From Microcoleus sp. LEGE 07076 (GTDB taxonomy: Bacteria; Cyanobacteriota; Cyanobacteriia; Cyanobacteriales; Microcoleaceae), in assembly GCF_015207455.1 (NCBI RefSeq), contig NZ_JADEWV010000029.1, positions 1 to 45,844 on the forward strand: a stretch of DNA of 45,844 bases. Reading direction: 5' to 3'. The position numbers were made by a program, and so were the translations under genes. Of the stretch, positions 32,001-40,596 are shown in pieces (the stretch's first letter is position 1; each line of letters opens with the position of its first letter). The notes below the pieces were generated by a model, which saw only the letters and a program-made list of their open reading frames with translations, did no database searches and was not told the DNA's origin.

Positions 32001-33482
32001 TTACTCTTGTGCTCCGGCATTTTTGAGCAATTTCACCACAGTGGAATAACCTTTAAACTCAGCCAGCATTAAAGCTGTATAATTGCCGGGATTCTTGTGA
32101 TTTAGTTCTGCACCAGCGGCGATTAAAATCTTGACTGCATCAGCATAACCCCGATGGGCGGCCCACATTAAAGCAGTTGCGCCGGATTCATCCAGCAAGT
32201 TGACATCCGCGCCTTTTTCGACTAATAATTGGACGATCGCCAAATAACCGCGATCGCACGCCTTCATTAAAGCCGTCTTCCCCAAATCTGCCGGCACATT
32301 TGCATCAGCACCCCCGTCGAGCAAAACCTTCACCGTCTCAGTATGTCCGTGAAAAGCAGCCAGCGTCAAAGCCGTCTCCCCAAAGTTTTTAGCATTCAGA
32401 AAATCAGCCTGATTTGTGTTGACTTTTTGCAGCAAAGTCGATAGGATATTACTGTGACCGTGAACAGCAGCCACCAGCAAAGGCGTATCGCCCAACCGAT
32501 TTCTCGCTCCGACAGTAGCCCCCCGGTTTAAGAGTAATTCCACCACATCTTCGCAGCCTTCAACCACCGCAAAATTCAACGCAGTTTCATCATCTCTGTC
32601 CTTAGCGTTGATATCCGCGCCAGCATCAAGTAAGATACGGGCGATCGGCAAATTTCCCCCAGCAGCCGCCGCCATCAAAGCCGTGCCCCCATCTCCATTT
32701 TTCACATTCGCATCAGCACCCGCACCCAGCAAAGCCCGCACCGCATCAATATTGCCTAAATCCGCAGCCAAAGTCAAAGCAGTTTCGCCATCTTTGTCGC
32801 GAATTTCCACATTAGCACCATCCGCCAACAGCACCTCGACAACCGCCAAATTGCCCGCAGTTGCAGCCTGCATCAAAGCGGTTTTGCTCTCAATATTTTT
32901 AACATTAACATCCGCACCGCGATCGAGCAAAATTCGCACAATTTCAGCGCGACCTTGACTAACAGCTAAAAATAGCAGAGAATTGTCAGCAACAGCACCC
33001 GCACCAGCCAAAGCTTTCACAACAGCTTCGCAACCCGATAAAACCGCTATTTTCAGAGCAAAATCTCCATCTTTATCTCGGACATTCACATCAGCCTCAG
33101 CATCCAGTAAAAGCCGGACAACATTAACATCGTCTTTGAGAGAAGCCGCCATCAAAGCCGTACTTCCATCATCATTTTTAGCATCAACATCAGCACCCGC
33201 AGCCAACAACAGCCGCATAACATCAGCCTGTTTGTGAGCAGCGGCCAGCATCAAAGCCGTCAGCCCAAAACGCCTGCTTGCGAGGTTGACATTAGCGTCA
33301 TTGTTTAGTAAAGTACGCACGATTTCCGTAGAGCCCTTTTGGGCGGCAAACATCAAAGCCGTCGTCCCCTCAGAGTCTTTGGCATTAGCGTCAACGCCTT
33401 TAGCGAGTAAAGCTTGGACGTGAATAATGTTGCCAGTCTTGGCCGCTTGAATCAATACAGCGTCTTGTTTAGTGGCAGGCAT
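32001..33482 (-). CDS. Large ankyrin-repeat protein
   Basis: 493 residues composed entirely of about fourteen 33-residue ankyrin repeats, e.g. DSEGTTALMFAAQKGSTEIV, RFGLTALMLAAAHKQADVM and ESGATALMWAAHRGYADAV, with consensus G.TALM.AA..G....V+.LL..GAD.N.+. It begins with a capping helix (MPATKQDAVLIQAAKTGNII) and ends in KLLKNAGAQE. No signal peptide or enzyme domain; a cytosolic binding scaffold with unknown partner. Repetitive, alanine-rich coding produces long open frames on the other strand that are not genes. ATG 33482 lies 96 bases from the divergent DUF4079 gene. Confidence 0.93.
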   Translation of the reverse strand: MPATKQDAVLIQAAKTGNIIHVQALLAKGVDANAKDSEGTTALMFAAQKGSTEIVRTLLNNDANVNLASRRFGLTALMLAAAHKQADVMRLLLAAGADVDAKNDDGSTALMAASLKDDVNVVRLLLDAEADVNVRDKDGDFALKIAVLSGCEAVVKALAGAGAVADNSLLFLAVSQGRAEIVRILLDRGADVNVKNIESKTALMQAATAGNLAVVEVLLADGANVEIRDKDGETALTLAADLGNIDAVRALLGAGADANVKNGDGGTALMAAAAGGNLPIARILLDAGADINAKDRDDETALNFAVVEGCEDVVELLLNRGATVGARNRLGDTPLLVAAVHGHSNILSTLLQKVNTNQADFLNAKNFGETALTLAAFHGHTETVKVLLDGGADANVPADLGKTALMKACDRGYLAIVQLLVEKGADVNLLDESGATALMWAAHRGYADAVKILIAAGAELNHKNPGNYTALMLAEFKGYSTVVKLLKNAGAQE

Positions 33483-33578
33483 AATAGTGTCTCGTTCTGT
33501 ATGTTTTTACCATCACATGAGAAGGACTTACTGGTATACTAAGTTTTATGAAGTATGTTTGCTAATCCTGAGAACACC

Positions 33579-34049
33579 ATGAACCTCGAAATTCCGCAGT
33601 CAGTGAAAGTTTGGAGCCAATTCTTCCACCCAGTGTTAATGTGGGTATTGCTAGCAATCTCCTTTTATGCTTTGTATCTCGGCCTGCAAATCCGCCGGAC
33701 TAGAAGTGCCGAAGGCGAAGTCAAAAAAGAGTTAATTAAGGGCAAATTTAACATTAAACACCACCAGATGGGCTCTTTGCTGCTAGCCTTGATGGTAACG
33801 GGGGCGATCGGCGGAATGGCCGTCACCTACATCAACAACGGCAAGCTATTTGTCGCCCCGCACTTAGTAGCTGGGTTGGGAATGACGGTAATAATTGCCA
33901 TTTCCGCCTCGCTAACTCCTTTGATGCAAAAAGGCAACGATTTTGCCAGATACACTCACATCGTTCTCAATGTGGCGCTATTGGGGCTGTTTGGCTGGCA
34001 AGCAGTAACAGGCGTAGAAATCGTGCAGAGAATTATCAGCAAAATGTGA
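33579..34049 (+). CDS. DUF4079 four-helix membrane protein
   Basis: About 156 residues from ATG 33579 (MNLEIPQSVKVWSQFFHPVL); the frame also allows ATG 33555, adding eight residues. Four hydrophobic segments (MWVLLAISFYALYLGLQI, QMGSLLLALMVTGAIGGMAV, HLVAGLGMTVIIAISASLT, YTHIVLNVALLGLFGWQAV) and the conserved YLG.Q.R..R...GE..K and H-bearing motifs (NIKHHQMG, APHLVAGLG, YTHIVLN) mark the DUF4079 family of cyanobacteria and plastids, which resembles cytochrome b561-like helical bundles. Spaced histidines in the helices might bind haem. Function not established. Confidence 0.85.
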   Translation: MNLEIPQSVKVWSQFFHPVLMWVLLAISFYALYLGLQIRRTRSAEGEVKKELIKGKFNIKHHQMGSLLLALMVTGAIGGMAVTYINNGKLFVAPHLVAGLGMTVIIAISASLTPLMQKGNDFARYTHIVLNVALLGLFGWQAVTGVEIVQRIISKM

Positions 34050-34166
34050 TGATTTGCGTAAAATTGCTAATTGCTAATTGCTTTGAGGCGATTGGTGATT
34101 AGCAATCGAGTGGCGCAAAGTTTAAGGTTCCGCCGTTGCGGACAGATAGCTGGTGTCAACGATGTT

Positions 34167-36053
34167 TTATGGGGTTTGCGGAGATGGCGGAGTATCAGAA
34201 ATTTTGCTGATTTTTTGAGACAATAATGTTTTGTATGCTTGCTGAGGATGAGTTGGTTCGTCAGGATACCGTGCCTCTAACAAGCCTTGTTTTAACATCG
34301 GATTTACATAGTGGTTCCTGACACTGTTTGGCGCACGACCCAATAAGTCAGCTAATGTTCGGAGTTGTAAGTAATGTTCGGAGCAAAGTTCTAAAATAAC
34401 CTGCTCGACAAGCTCTTTGCTGGTACGACCTTTGTCGCGAATCGGTGCAGCAATCTTTCGCAGATGCTCGTAATGTTCGGAGCTTGATTCGTAATGTTCG
34501 GAGCTTGATTCGTAATGTTCGGAGCTTGATTCGTAATGTTCGGAGCTTGGAATCAGGGAAAGTAAATCAGGTTGACCTTTATTTGGTAGAGCGTACTGAG
34601 TTCCACGTCCACGACCAGAGCGTTCTAACCAACCATTATTTACGAATCGCTTGAGACATTCCCCTATATCTCTGGGGTGTTCTCGGCTATAACACTGAAT
34701 GTCAGCATTGCTAATTTCTCCTGATTGATGCGCCAGTATCAAAATAATGCGCTCTAATTCTGTCAGTTCGCAATAGTCATCTCCCACGATTTCCCTTAAC
34801 TCTTTTTCGACATTTTCGGGAATCATGCTCACCATTGGTAAAGCAACAAAAGTCATCTCTAACTCTAACTTCTCTGATACCAAGGGAAACCATTGCTGCT
34901 CTATCCAAGCGCGGATAATCTTTCCAAAGCCCGATCCTGCTTTTTCTCCTAAGCCAAGCATTTGAAACATTTTTTGCAAGTTAGGATTGCGAGGATCGCT
35001 AACGCCACCTTCGTAAAGCTGCTGAAGAGAAATTCTCAGACGACCCGGATTAGAAAACGAAAAACCATTTTTGTACTTAGTAATTGTTAAAGGGCGAGTA
35101 GATTGATGATCTGCATGAATAAGAGTATTGACTAAAGCCTCTCGCAAAGCTTCATGCACATGAGTTTCTCCTCGACGAACGGCATCTTTGTCGAGTTGAA
35201 AAGGAAGTTCTAAATCATTAACTAAACGAGTATAAACGCGATAGTAGAAGTTAAACAGGTTAGGTTCCCACTTACCATCAAGTGTTAGTCTGTAAGTCCA
35301 TCGTGTTTCTGGATCGTCAGAAAGTTGCTCTTGATAATCAAGTTGGTAGTGAGGCAGTGCATCTAAAATGCTTCGTTCCCGACCAAACATCAACAAAGCA
35401 GCAATAGTTAACCCTTCTTTACCTGTGCTGCGATCGCGACTCCATCCCCCTAACTGACGCAACAAGTCCGAATCGTCTAATGCCAGCCAAGGATGATCCG
35501 GTTCTCTAGAGCTAAACCGTTGACGAAAGGATTTTAATGTTTCTGCATCGATATCGTTAAGGTCGAAACCTTCTAAAATTTGGATATCTTGAGGTGCATC
35601 ATTGGCATCGCGCAACATTTGGCGAACTTCAGCATCAGTGCAACGGTAATCCCCGTCATGGTTGCGCTTATATGTCCCAATCATGGGATTATTGTTAATA
35701 AAAACCGGGCGTTGCGTTCTTGTTGCTCTGGGAACTTTAATGACAACTAAATTATGAGCTTCTATCTTCAAAGTTTGCAAGTCAGAATTGCCGCAAATTG
35801 AGAAGTTCAGTTTTTGCGGATTATTATGATTATTCCAAAACTCTTTAAGTAAAACGTTAGGATTGCGGACACCTGAAATCTCGAACCGATTTCGATTTTC
35901 CGTGACACCTAGAACAATATAGCCACCATCTGTATTTGCAAATGCTGATACAGTTTTCCAAACTTCATTGGGGAAACCACCCTCAGCCGACTTAAATTCA
36001 ATGTCTTGGTCTTCTCCAAGGTTTATGCGATCGAGTAATGTTTCTAAATCCAT
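34167..36053 (-). CDS. AlbA_2/HATPase_c_4-type protein with winged-helix tail
   Basis: Last gene of the HerA-NurA operon, 628 residues. The AlbA_2 (Schlafen-like) nucleic-acid domain spans 1-130 (EDQDIEFKSAEGGFPNEVWK, NTDGGYIVLGVTE, then IKVPRATRTQRPVF). The second domain (about 285-390) is the RecG-C/HATPase_c_4 region: HEALREALVNTLIHADHQST, FSNPGRLRISLQQLYEGGVS, GEKAGSGFGKIIRAW. Winged-helix segments follow (ELERIILILAHQSGEISNAD; ADLLGRAPNSVRNHYVN). Between them are four SSEHYES repeats encoded by 21-base tandem DNA repeats. Proteins of this layout are common in mobile and defence islands, usually called transcription regulators or ATP-binding proteins. Five bases separate it from the methyltransferase gene. 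Confidence 0.88.
   Translation of the reverse strand: MDLETLLDRINLGEDQDIEFKSAEGGFPNEVWKTVSAFANTDGGYIVLGVTENRNRFEISGVRNPNVLLKEFWNNHNNPQKLNFSICGNSDLQTLKIEAHNLVVIKVPRATRTQRPVFINNNPMIGTYKRNHDGDYRCTDAEVRQMLRDANDAPQDIQILEGFDLNDIDAETLKSFRQRFSSREPDHPWLALDDSDLLRQLGGWSRDRSTGKEGLTIAALLMFGRERSILDALPHYQLDYQEQLSDDPETRWTYRLTLDGKWEPNLFNFYYRVYTRLVNDLELPFQLDKDAVRRGETHVHEALREALVNTLIHADHQSTRPLTITKYKNGFSFSNPGRLRISLQQLYEGGVSDPRNPNLQKMFQMLGLGEKAGSGFGKIIRAWIEQQWFPLVSEKLELEMTFVALPMVSMIPENVEKELREIVGDDYCELTELERIILILAHQSGEISNADIQCYSREHPRDIGECLKRFVNNGWLERSGRGRGTQYALPNKGQPDLLSLIPSSEHYESSSEHYESSSEHYESSSEHYEHLRKIAAPIRDKGRTSKELVEQVILELCSEHYLQLRTLADLLGRAPNSVRNHYVNPMLKQGLLEARYPDEPTHPQQAYKTLLSQKISKISDTPPSPQTP
34471..34550. repeat. 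21-base in-frame tandem repeat
   Basis: TAATGTTCGGAGCTTGATTCG is repeated nearly perfectly 3.8 times (34471, 34492, 34513, 34534) and encodes SSEHYES heptapeptides on the minus strand. Related TAATGTTCGGAG units occur at about 34355 and 34371, within the C-terminal winged helix (CSEHYLQLRTL). Confidence 0.9.
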
Positions 36054-36058
36054 TCCCT

Positions 36059-37345
36059 TTATACTCTCCGAAATGTCAAAATCTCTGTAATGTCAGTCAA
36101 CATAATTCGATTAGCTTTAGCTTTATTATTCATTCTAGCCATGTGTGGACTTTGGTTTTGCTGGATTCTTCGACTTGAATAAGCCTTATCGTGAAGAATA
36201 TAGCCAGCAGACTCCCACAAAGAGCGGATTATATCTGTAACCATTACGATTAAACCATTGGCTACATCCCGATAATTTGGAGAAATAACAGTGCAAAGAG
36301 TTCCAGTTTTTTGGGCTGTGGCACAATTTTTAGCAATTCTAGCCATTGCTATCTGCCAATCTTCTAAAGACATATTGGCTAAATCTTCCGACTTATTAGA
36401 ATACTGTTGGGCAACCATTCCATAATAAGGAATGTCCATAACAATATAATCAGGATTGGCAACTGGAAAACTTTTTATCAAATCATGTTGAGTAATTAAA
36501 TCTTTGTACTGCCCGCGTGGATTCAGATCAAACATTTTGATATCAAAATCATAAACGTGTTTTCCCATCCACTCTTGACGAGCTTCATACACCCGACAAA
36601 CCTGACCAGATCCAGCCATTGGTGCAACAACTAAATCATTAGGTTTAACGTAGTACCAAAAACAGTTAGCGTACAGTTCCCCGGGAATATAACCCCAAGT
36701 TTCTGTTTCGCTATCTTGTTCGTCAATTCGACCATATTTAACTTGAGCAAAATTCCAATTATCAGAAGGTTTGATGAGAGGACTAAAAAGAGATTCTGAT
36801 TTACCTTTTTCTAGTTGTCGGACGGCATTGACAAGAGCAGTAACAGACAGAGTTTTCCGTTTCCTTGTTGCTACTTCCAATCTAACGTCAGTCAAGATTG
36901 CTTCAAAAGTTTCCTCTTGAACCCTAGAAAGTTTACGGCAACGGTTAGCCTCATCTTTTCTAACACCTAATTCTTTGAGTGTAGGAAAAGTTGCTTCTGG
37001 TGAGTCAATTATAAATCCACCCGATCGATCGGCGCTTCCGTTAGATAGTTGACGATTTGCCTTTTTTTTTGAGGGCATGGACTCTATCAGCAGTCCTAAT
37101 ACTCTTTCAGACCGAATGCGGAGTTCTGTTGCATCTAAACGAATTTCCCGTGATATCTCAACTTGTTTGGTTAGCTCCTCAATTGCTTTCGTGGCATTAT
37201 TAACACAAATAGCATCATAGATGTTCTTGACCTTAGCTAAATCAGACTTAGCATCCATTAAGTATTTCACGATTTCTGCTTCTGTAGGAGGAGTTTTAAC
37301 AAGACCTAGATGAAGCTCTTCTACTGCAATTTTTTTATTTTCCAT
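36059..37345 (-). CDS. DNA methyltransferase of the HerA-NurA operon
   Basis: 428 residues. Residues 1-180 are helical and charged, with KANRQLSNGSADRSGGF and ATFPTLKELGVRKDEANRCR, RKLSRVQEETFEAIL: a DNA-binding-like module seen in plasmid and phage methyltransferases. The catalytic domain has the AdoMet loop VVAPMAGSGQVCRVYEA (about 239-255), acidic DFDIKMFDLNPRG, and the catalytic DIPYYG (304-309), which corresponds to the (D/N)PP(Y/W) motif of amino-methyltransferases with Ile in place of the first Pro. The order AdoMet motif then DxPY places it with the alpha/gamma-like arrangement. It probably methylates adenine or cytosine amino groups. Spacing to herA is 14 bases and to the AlbA_2 gene five bases. 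Confidence 0.85.
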   Translation of the reverse strand: MENKKIAVEELHLGLVKTPPTEAEIVKYLMDAKSDLAKVKNIYDAICVNNATKAIEELTKQVEISREIRLDATELRIRSERVLGLLIESMPSKKKANRQLSNGSADRSGGFIIDSPEATFPTLKELGVRKDEANRCRKLSRVQEETFEAILTDVRLEVATRKRKTLSVTALVNAVRQLEKGKSESLFSPLIKPSDNWNFAQVKYGRIDEQDSETETWGYIPGELYANCFWYYVKPNDLVVAPMAGSGQVCRVYEARQEWMGKHVYDFDIKMFDLNPRGQYKDLITQHDLIKSFPVANPDYIVMDIPYYGMVAQQYSNKSEDLANMSLEDWQIAMARIAKNCATAQKTGTLCTVISPNYRDVANGLIVMVTDIIRSLWESAGYILHDKAYSSRRIQQNQSPHMARMNNKAKANRIMLTDITEILTFRRV

Positions 37346-37359
37346 TGTTCGTTAGGTCA

Positions 37360-38610
37360 CTATTCCTTAGTTAACAGTGCTTTAGATGGGTGCATCTTAG
37401 CTTGTACAATTGAAGTCGAACCAAACAAACTAACCAAGGCTTCTCCACGTTTTAGTTGTGTAACCAAACCAAGAATTTCTTTTGATGCTCCCGGTAAAGC
37501 ATTCTTTACTTCATCTGCTTGCTTATGAGCCATAATGATGCGGGAGTTAATATTGATACTAATACTTTCAGGCAATGCACTGAACCTTTGCAAACCGTAC
37601 CAAAAAGCGATGTTAAGACTACGCCCTTTTCTCATATTAGCATCGAGCATATCTTCACAAGCTTCGCGCAACTGCTTAGAACCGCTAAAGATATCTTGTG
37701 CTTCATCAATTAAATATAAAATTGGTGGTAGATCCGGGTTAGAAGCTTTAGCATTGTAAACTCGCTCTAACAAGAAGGATAAAAATAAACCATAATCTCT
37801 CCCTTGACTTTGACCTACTCGGATAACATTTACAGTTTTTCCTTTAATTAATAATGGTACGTCAATTTCGAGAGCCAGACGTTTTTGAGGGCTTCCTAAT
37901 CCTGGTAACTTACGGGCGCTGGAATCTTCTTCCATGCGATCCATCCAAGGCATTGATCTGGCTTGTAGTTTTCGCAACATCGCCGTCTTACTATTCCCAG
38001 TAATACTACCACCACCTAAAACATCAGACATTGTACCCTTATCTAGTCCACGAATCCACTCAATTGCCTCTTTTAATGCCCAGGTATATTTATTATATTC
38101 TTCTTGTTTGTCTTTATAGGCATTCAGTAGCAAAGTCATATTTTCCTGGGGTACGTCTTCCCCTCTTTTATGAAAAAGAGCAGAAGCAAGTTGATAAGGA
38201 TCGAAACTGCTGGCATATACATTTATTAACTTTTCCTTTGCGTTAGCTTTACGAGATTTATCATCCGATAGTGAAAAATAGTCCACCGTACAATCAAATC
38301 CTTGAGGCTCCCACTTAGGATGAATAACTAAATCTTTTTTATCGTTAGGTTTCTCTAAATCCATAACTAAATCTTTTTCATCGTTAGGTTTCTCTAAATT
38401 TTGAAATAAATCTTTCTCATCGTTAGGTTGCTCTAAATTTTGGTAGTCCGGCTTATGGTCAAACAAGAAAACACAATAACCCATCTTAATAGCAGCCATC
38501 ACAATATTACTATTGGTATTAGACTTGCCGTAGCCAGTTGTACCAGCTACTGCCCCATGATGACGTAGCACTTGATTATCTAAACAAATTGAAATTATAT
38601 TTTCGGACAT
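37360..38610 (-). CDS. herA: HerA-type hexameric ATPase/translocase
   Basis: 416 residues, FtsK-HerA superfamily. Walker A GTTGYGKSN (23-31) lies almost at the N-terminus; VFLFDHKPDY is the HerA DxK strand; Walker B ILYLIDEAQD (297-306); then the sensor/arginine-finger region NMRKGRSLNIAFWYGLQR and SININSRIIMAHK. HerA pumps DNA as a hexamer and works with NurA in end resection. It lacks the N-terminal HAS barrel found in most HerA proteins, but the gene just upstream may supply it. Residues 58-96 are three 13-residue repeats (NLE.PNDEKDL) inserted right after the DxK strand. Start ATG 38610 overlaps the upstream stop (TAATG). Confidence 0.9.
   Translation of the reverse strand: MSENIISICLDNQVLRHHGAVAGTTGYGKSNTNSNIVMAAIKMGYCVFLFDHKPDYQNLEQPNDEKDLFQNLEKPNDEKDLVMDLEKPNDKKDLVIHPKWEPQGFDCTVDYFSLSDDKSRKANAKEKLINVYASSFDPYQLASALFHKRGEDVPQENMTLLLNAYKDKQEEYNKYTWALKEAIEWIRGLDKGTMSDVLGGGSITGNSKTAMLRKLQARSMPWMDRMEEDSSARKLPGLGSPQKRLALEIDVPLLIKGKTVNVIRVGQSQGRDYGLFLSFLLERVYNAKASNPDLPPILYLIDEAQDIFSGSKQLREACEDMLDANMRKGRSLNIAFWYGLQRFSALPESISININSRIIMAHKQADEVKNALPGASKEILGLVTQLKRGEALVSLFGSTSIVQAKMHPSKALLTKE
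38323..38439. repeat. 39-base in-frame tandem repeat in herA
   Basis: Three consecutive 39-base units encode NLEQPNDEKDLFQ, NLEKPNDEKDLVM and DLEKPNDKKDLVI. Unit sequence is strongly conserved in the DNA (ATCGTTAGGTTTCTCTAAAT on the plus strand), which points to recent slippage-type expansion. Confidence 0.88.
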
Positions 38611-39146
38611 TATGCAATCACTCCTATTTCAAAATCAGGGTTAGCAGTAGGAAGACCAAGATTGTCAATAATTTCTTGAGCAGTTGCTAATCTTGTTGGA
38701 CTATTCCAATTAGGTCTTGTTCGAGGTGAAGAACATATTCCGTTATGAAGGCGAGTAATAATCTTCCCTTTGAACAAATGTACGCATTCACCTAAAGTAG
38801 AAGGAGTTGGCATCCCTCTTAAATATCTTTCTTGGGTGACAATACGCGTAGGATTTTCTCGACTTAATCCCATTAAAGGGAGATTAAGATTAGCTTCTTC
38901 AATTCTAGCAAAATATTTGTACTGGGGATTATCCCAAACATCCTCAATAATTACAAAATCTAGTGCTTCAATTCGTTGATAATTATGACTATTAGGAAAA
39001 CCTAGCAACTCCACATAAGCAGGGTTCGCACCATAGCTATCAGACCAAGTAACCAATGGGGCAATTGGTGTAAAGTTAGTTGGAGTTTGATTTTGTTGAC
39101 TATTATTGGACTCTGTTTCACTTAAAGAATCATTGCTATAAGTCAT
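38610..39146 (-). CDS. Candidate stand-alone HAS-barrel partner of HerA
   Basis: 178 residues, soluble, no named motif. A disordered Ser/Asn/Gln-rich start (1-30) is followed by a beta-rich core: IAPLVTWSDSYGANPAYVEL, ALDFVIIEDVWDNPQYKYFA and RIEEANLNLPLMG. HAS barrels at the front of HerA read like this (short strands with an F..IED.......A.I.E. core), and the HerA next door lacks one, so this may be the split-off barrel. The gene starts two bases after the nurA stop and its TAA overlaps the herA ATG, so it is an integral operon part. The domain call is inference; the gene is secure. Confidence 0.75.
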   Translation of the reverse strand: MTYSNDSLSETESNNSQQNQTPTNFTPIAPLVTWSDSYGANPAYVELLGFPNSHNYQRIEALDFVIIEDVWDNPQYKYFARIEEANLNLPLMGLSRENPTRIVTQERYLRGMPTPSTLGECVHLFKGKIITRLHNGICSSPRTRPNWNSPTRLATAQEIIDNLGLPTANPDFEIGVIA

Positions 39147-39148
39147 AA

Positions 39149-40264
39149 TTACCTCATCAAACGTTCGTTCATTTCATCCAAAGTTTGCCCTGGGTATTGT
39201 TGAGCTAATTTCCCATAAAGGTACTGTTCGGCTTCATCAGGTCTAAACTTTCCTCTGATATCACAATCTACCTTATCTAAAGTATATGGTATCTCATGCC
39301 CTGCAACTCCATTACAATCTTGAAATAGCATTGCGATAGCCCTTGGTAGTTGATTAACTGGGCATTCAAAACCAAAAACTTTTTTACCTGGCTGATAAAT
39401 GCCCCGAACATATTGGTTAGCTACATCTTCTAGGAAACTAACAAGATTAGAATTGCTTCCCCAGTCTTCTAAGCGTTCTCGCAATAAATCTCCAACATTA
39501 GCTATTAAAAAAACTTCATCTTGTTGTAAAGCTCTACTAAACCATCTCAGTGTTTGCTGGCTTTGACGAATATCTTTAATAACTCCCACGCAAAGCTTCC
39601 CTCTATTATGTAAATCTCGCATAATTTGACGACCTTGTTCCTGAGTTACTAGGTTTTGAGTAATAATAGGGCCGTCCAAATAAATTATCTGTTCGTTAGT
39701 TTCAATAGCCGCTACTCGTTCTCTATATTCTCTCCATGTATTAGGCCAAGATTTCTCCTGTGTAAGAACTTTTGTTTGATTAATTGCCGTCGTTATTTCT
39801 TGAATGGTTGGGATTCCTTGCGGTGGTTGCACAAAATTTGCCACGGTTCTAGTTGCTGTTAATTTTGTGTCAGTATTTCCGGCTGAGTTATAGACTCCAA
39901 CTCCTACGGCAAAAACTTGAGTTAAAACAAACTTCGTGTGAGGAAAAATAATTGTTCCATCAACAGCACCAATATTTCCGGCAATATAATTATCCCAAAA
40001 CCATTGCGATTCAATGTTTGCCCATTCATCCCGTCTCAAAAGTGCTGGAGCGGCAACAGTTTGACCAGGTTGTTTCAGATTTTGCTCCATAATCTGACGC
40101 AAGCCTGGAATCCAAGGATCGATTGTCTCTGTAGCATGGATTAATTCAGGCACTAATCCACCCATATCAGGATGCCAATAGGTTTCAGTAATGTCAAATT
40201 CATTGTTGACAATTTGCGAAAACGTAGTTGTGTTTAAGCTTTGTGGATTTGAATTTTGACTCAT
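39149..40264 (-). CDS. nurA: NurA-domain nuclease
   Basis: First gene of the operon, 371 residues. The NurA landmarks are present: IGAVDGTIIF (metal ligand Asp102), a middle helix EYRERVAAIE, IIYLDGPIITQ (Asp197), KLCVGVIKDIRQS (Lys230), and late strands KVFGFECPVNQLPRAIAML. NurA is a Mn2+-dependent endo/5-prime exonuclease with an RNase H-like fold that is driven by HerA. The nuclease precedes the ATPase genes and is followed after two bases by the next gene. The spacer 40265-40371 to tRNA-Cys must hold the operon promoter; ATG 40264 is preceded by AGATGTTAGGTGTG (AGGTG-type ribosome binding site at about 40269). Confidence 0.82.
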   Translation of the reverse strand: MSQNSNPQSLNTTTFSQIVNNEFDITETYWHPDMGGLVPELIHATETIDPWIPGLRQIMEQNLKQPGQTVAAPALLRRDEWANIESQWFWDNYIAGNIGAVDGTIIFPHTKFVLTQVFAVGVGVYNSAGNTDTKLTATRTVANFVQPPQGIPTIQEITTAINQTKVLTQEKSWPNTWREYRERVAAIETNEQIIYLDGPIITQNLVTQEQGRQIMRDLHNRGKLCVGVIKDIRQSQQTLRWFSRALQQDEVFLIANVGDLLRERLEDWGSNSNLVSFLEDVANQYVRGIYQPGKKVFGFECPVNQLPRAIAMLFQDCNGVAGHEIPYTLDKVDCDIRGKFRPDEAEQYLYGKLAQQYPGQTLDEMNERLMR

Positions 40265-40371
40265 ATCACACCTAACATCTTCTATTTTTAAAATTAAGGT
40301 TTATTGGCGCACCATATCCCTTCAACCCATCTCGTAACCGAGCACCGCGAATATCCAAACATAAATCAAAA

Positions 40372-40442
<71 letters not shown>

Positions 40443-40596
40443 GTTACGTCTGAAATTTGACGTTATTTGATATTACACCAAATCTCGATCGTTTTAACAT
40501 ACTCGTCAAAAATTTTTCTCGCCCTTTGTTCGCAGATCCCCAAAACCCCTGTGACAGGCTACTCTAGAACTACATCGATCGCCCGCAACACCAGCC

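Noticed and set aside
31823-32020. 65-codon frame after the ankyrin gene
   Set aside because: It runs through repeat copy C and opposite the ankyrin C-terminus.
32608-33237. Long Ala/Ser-rich plus-strand frames opposite the ankyrin gene
   Set aside because: Produced by repeat periodicity and codon bias of the ankyrin coding strand; no start signals.
34050-34166. Possible attachment-site copy of the tRNA-Cys end
   Set aside because: No match to the tRNA 3-prime sequence was found; only short AATTGCTAATTGC-type repeats are present.
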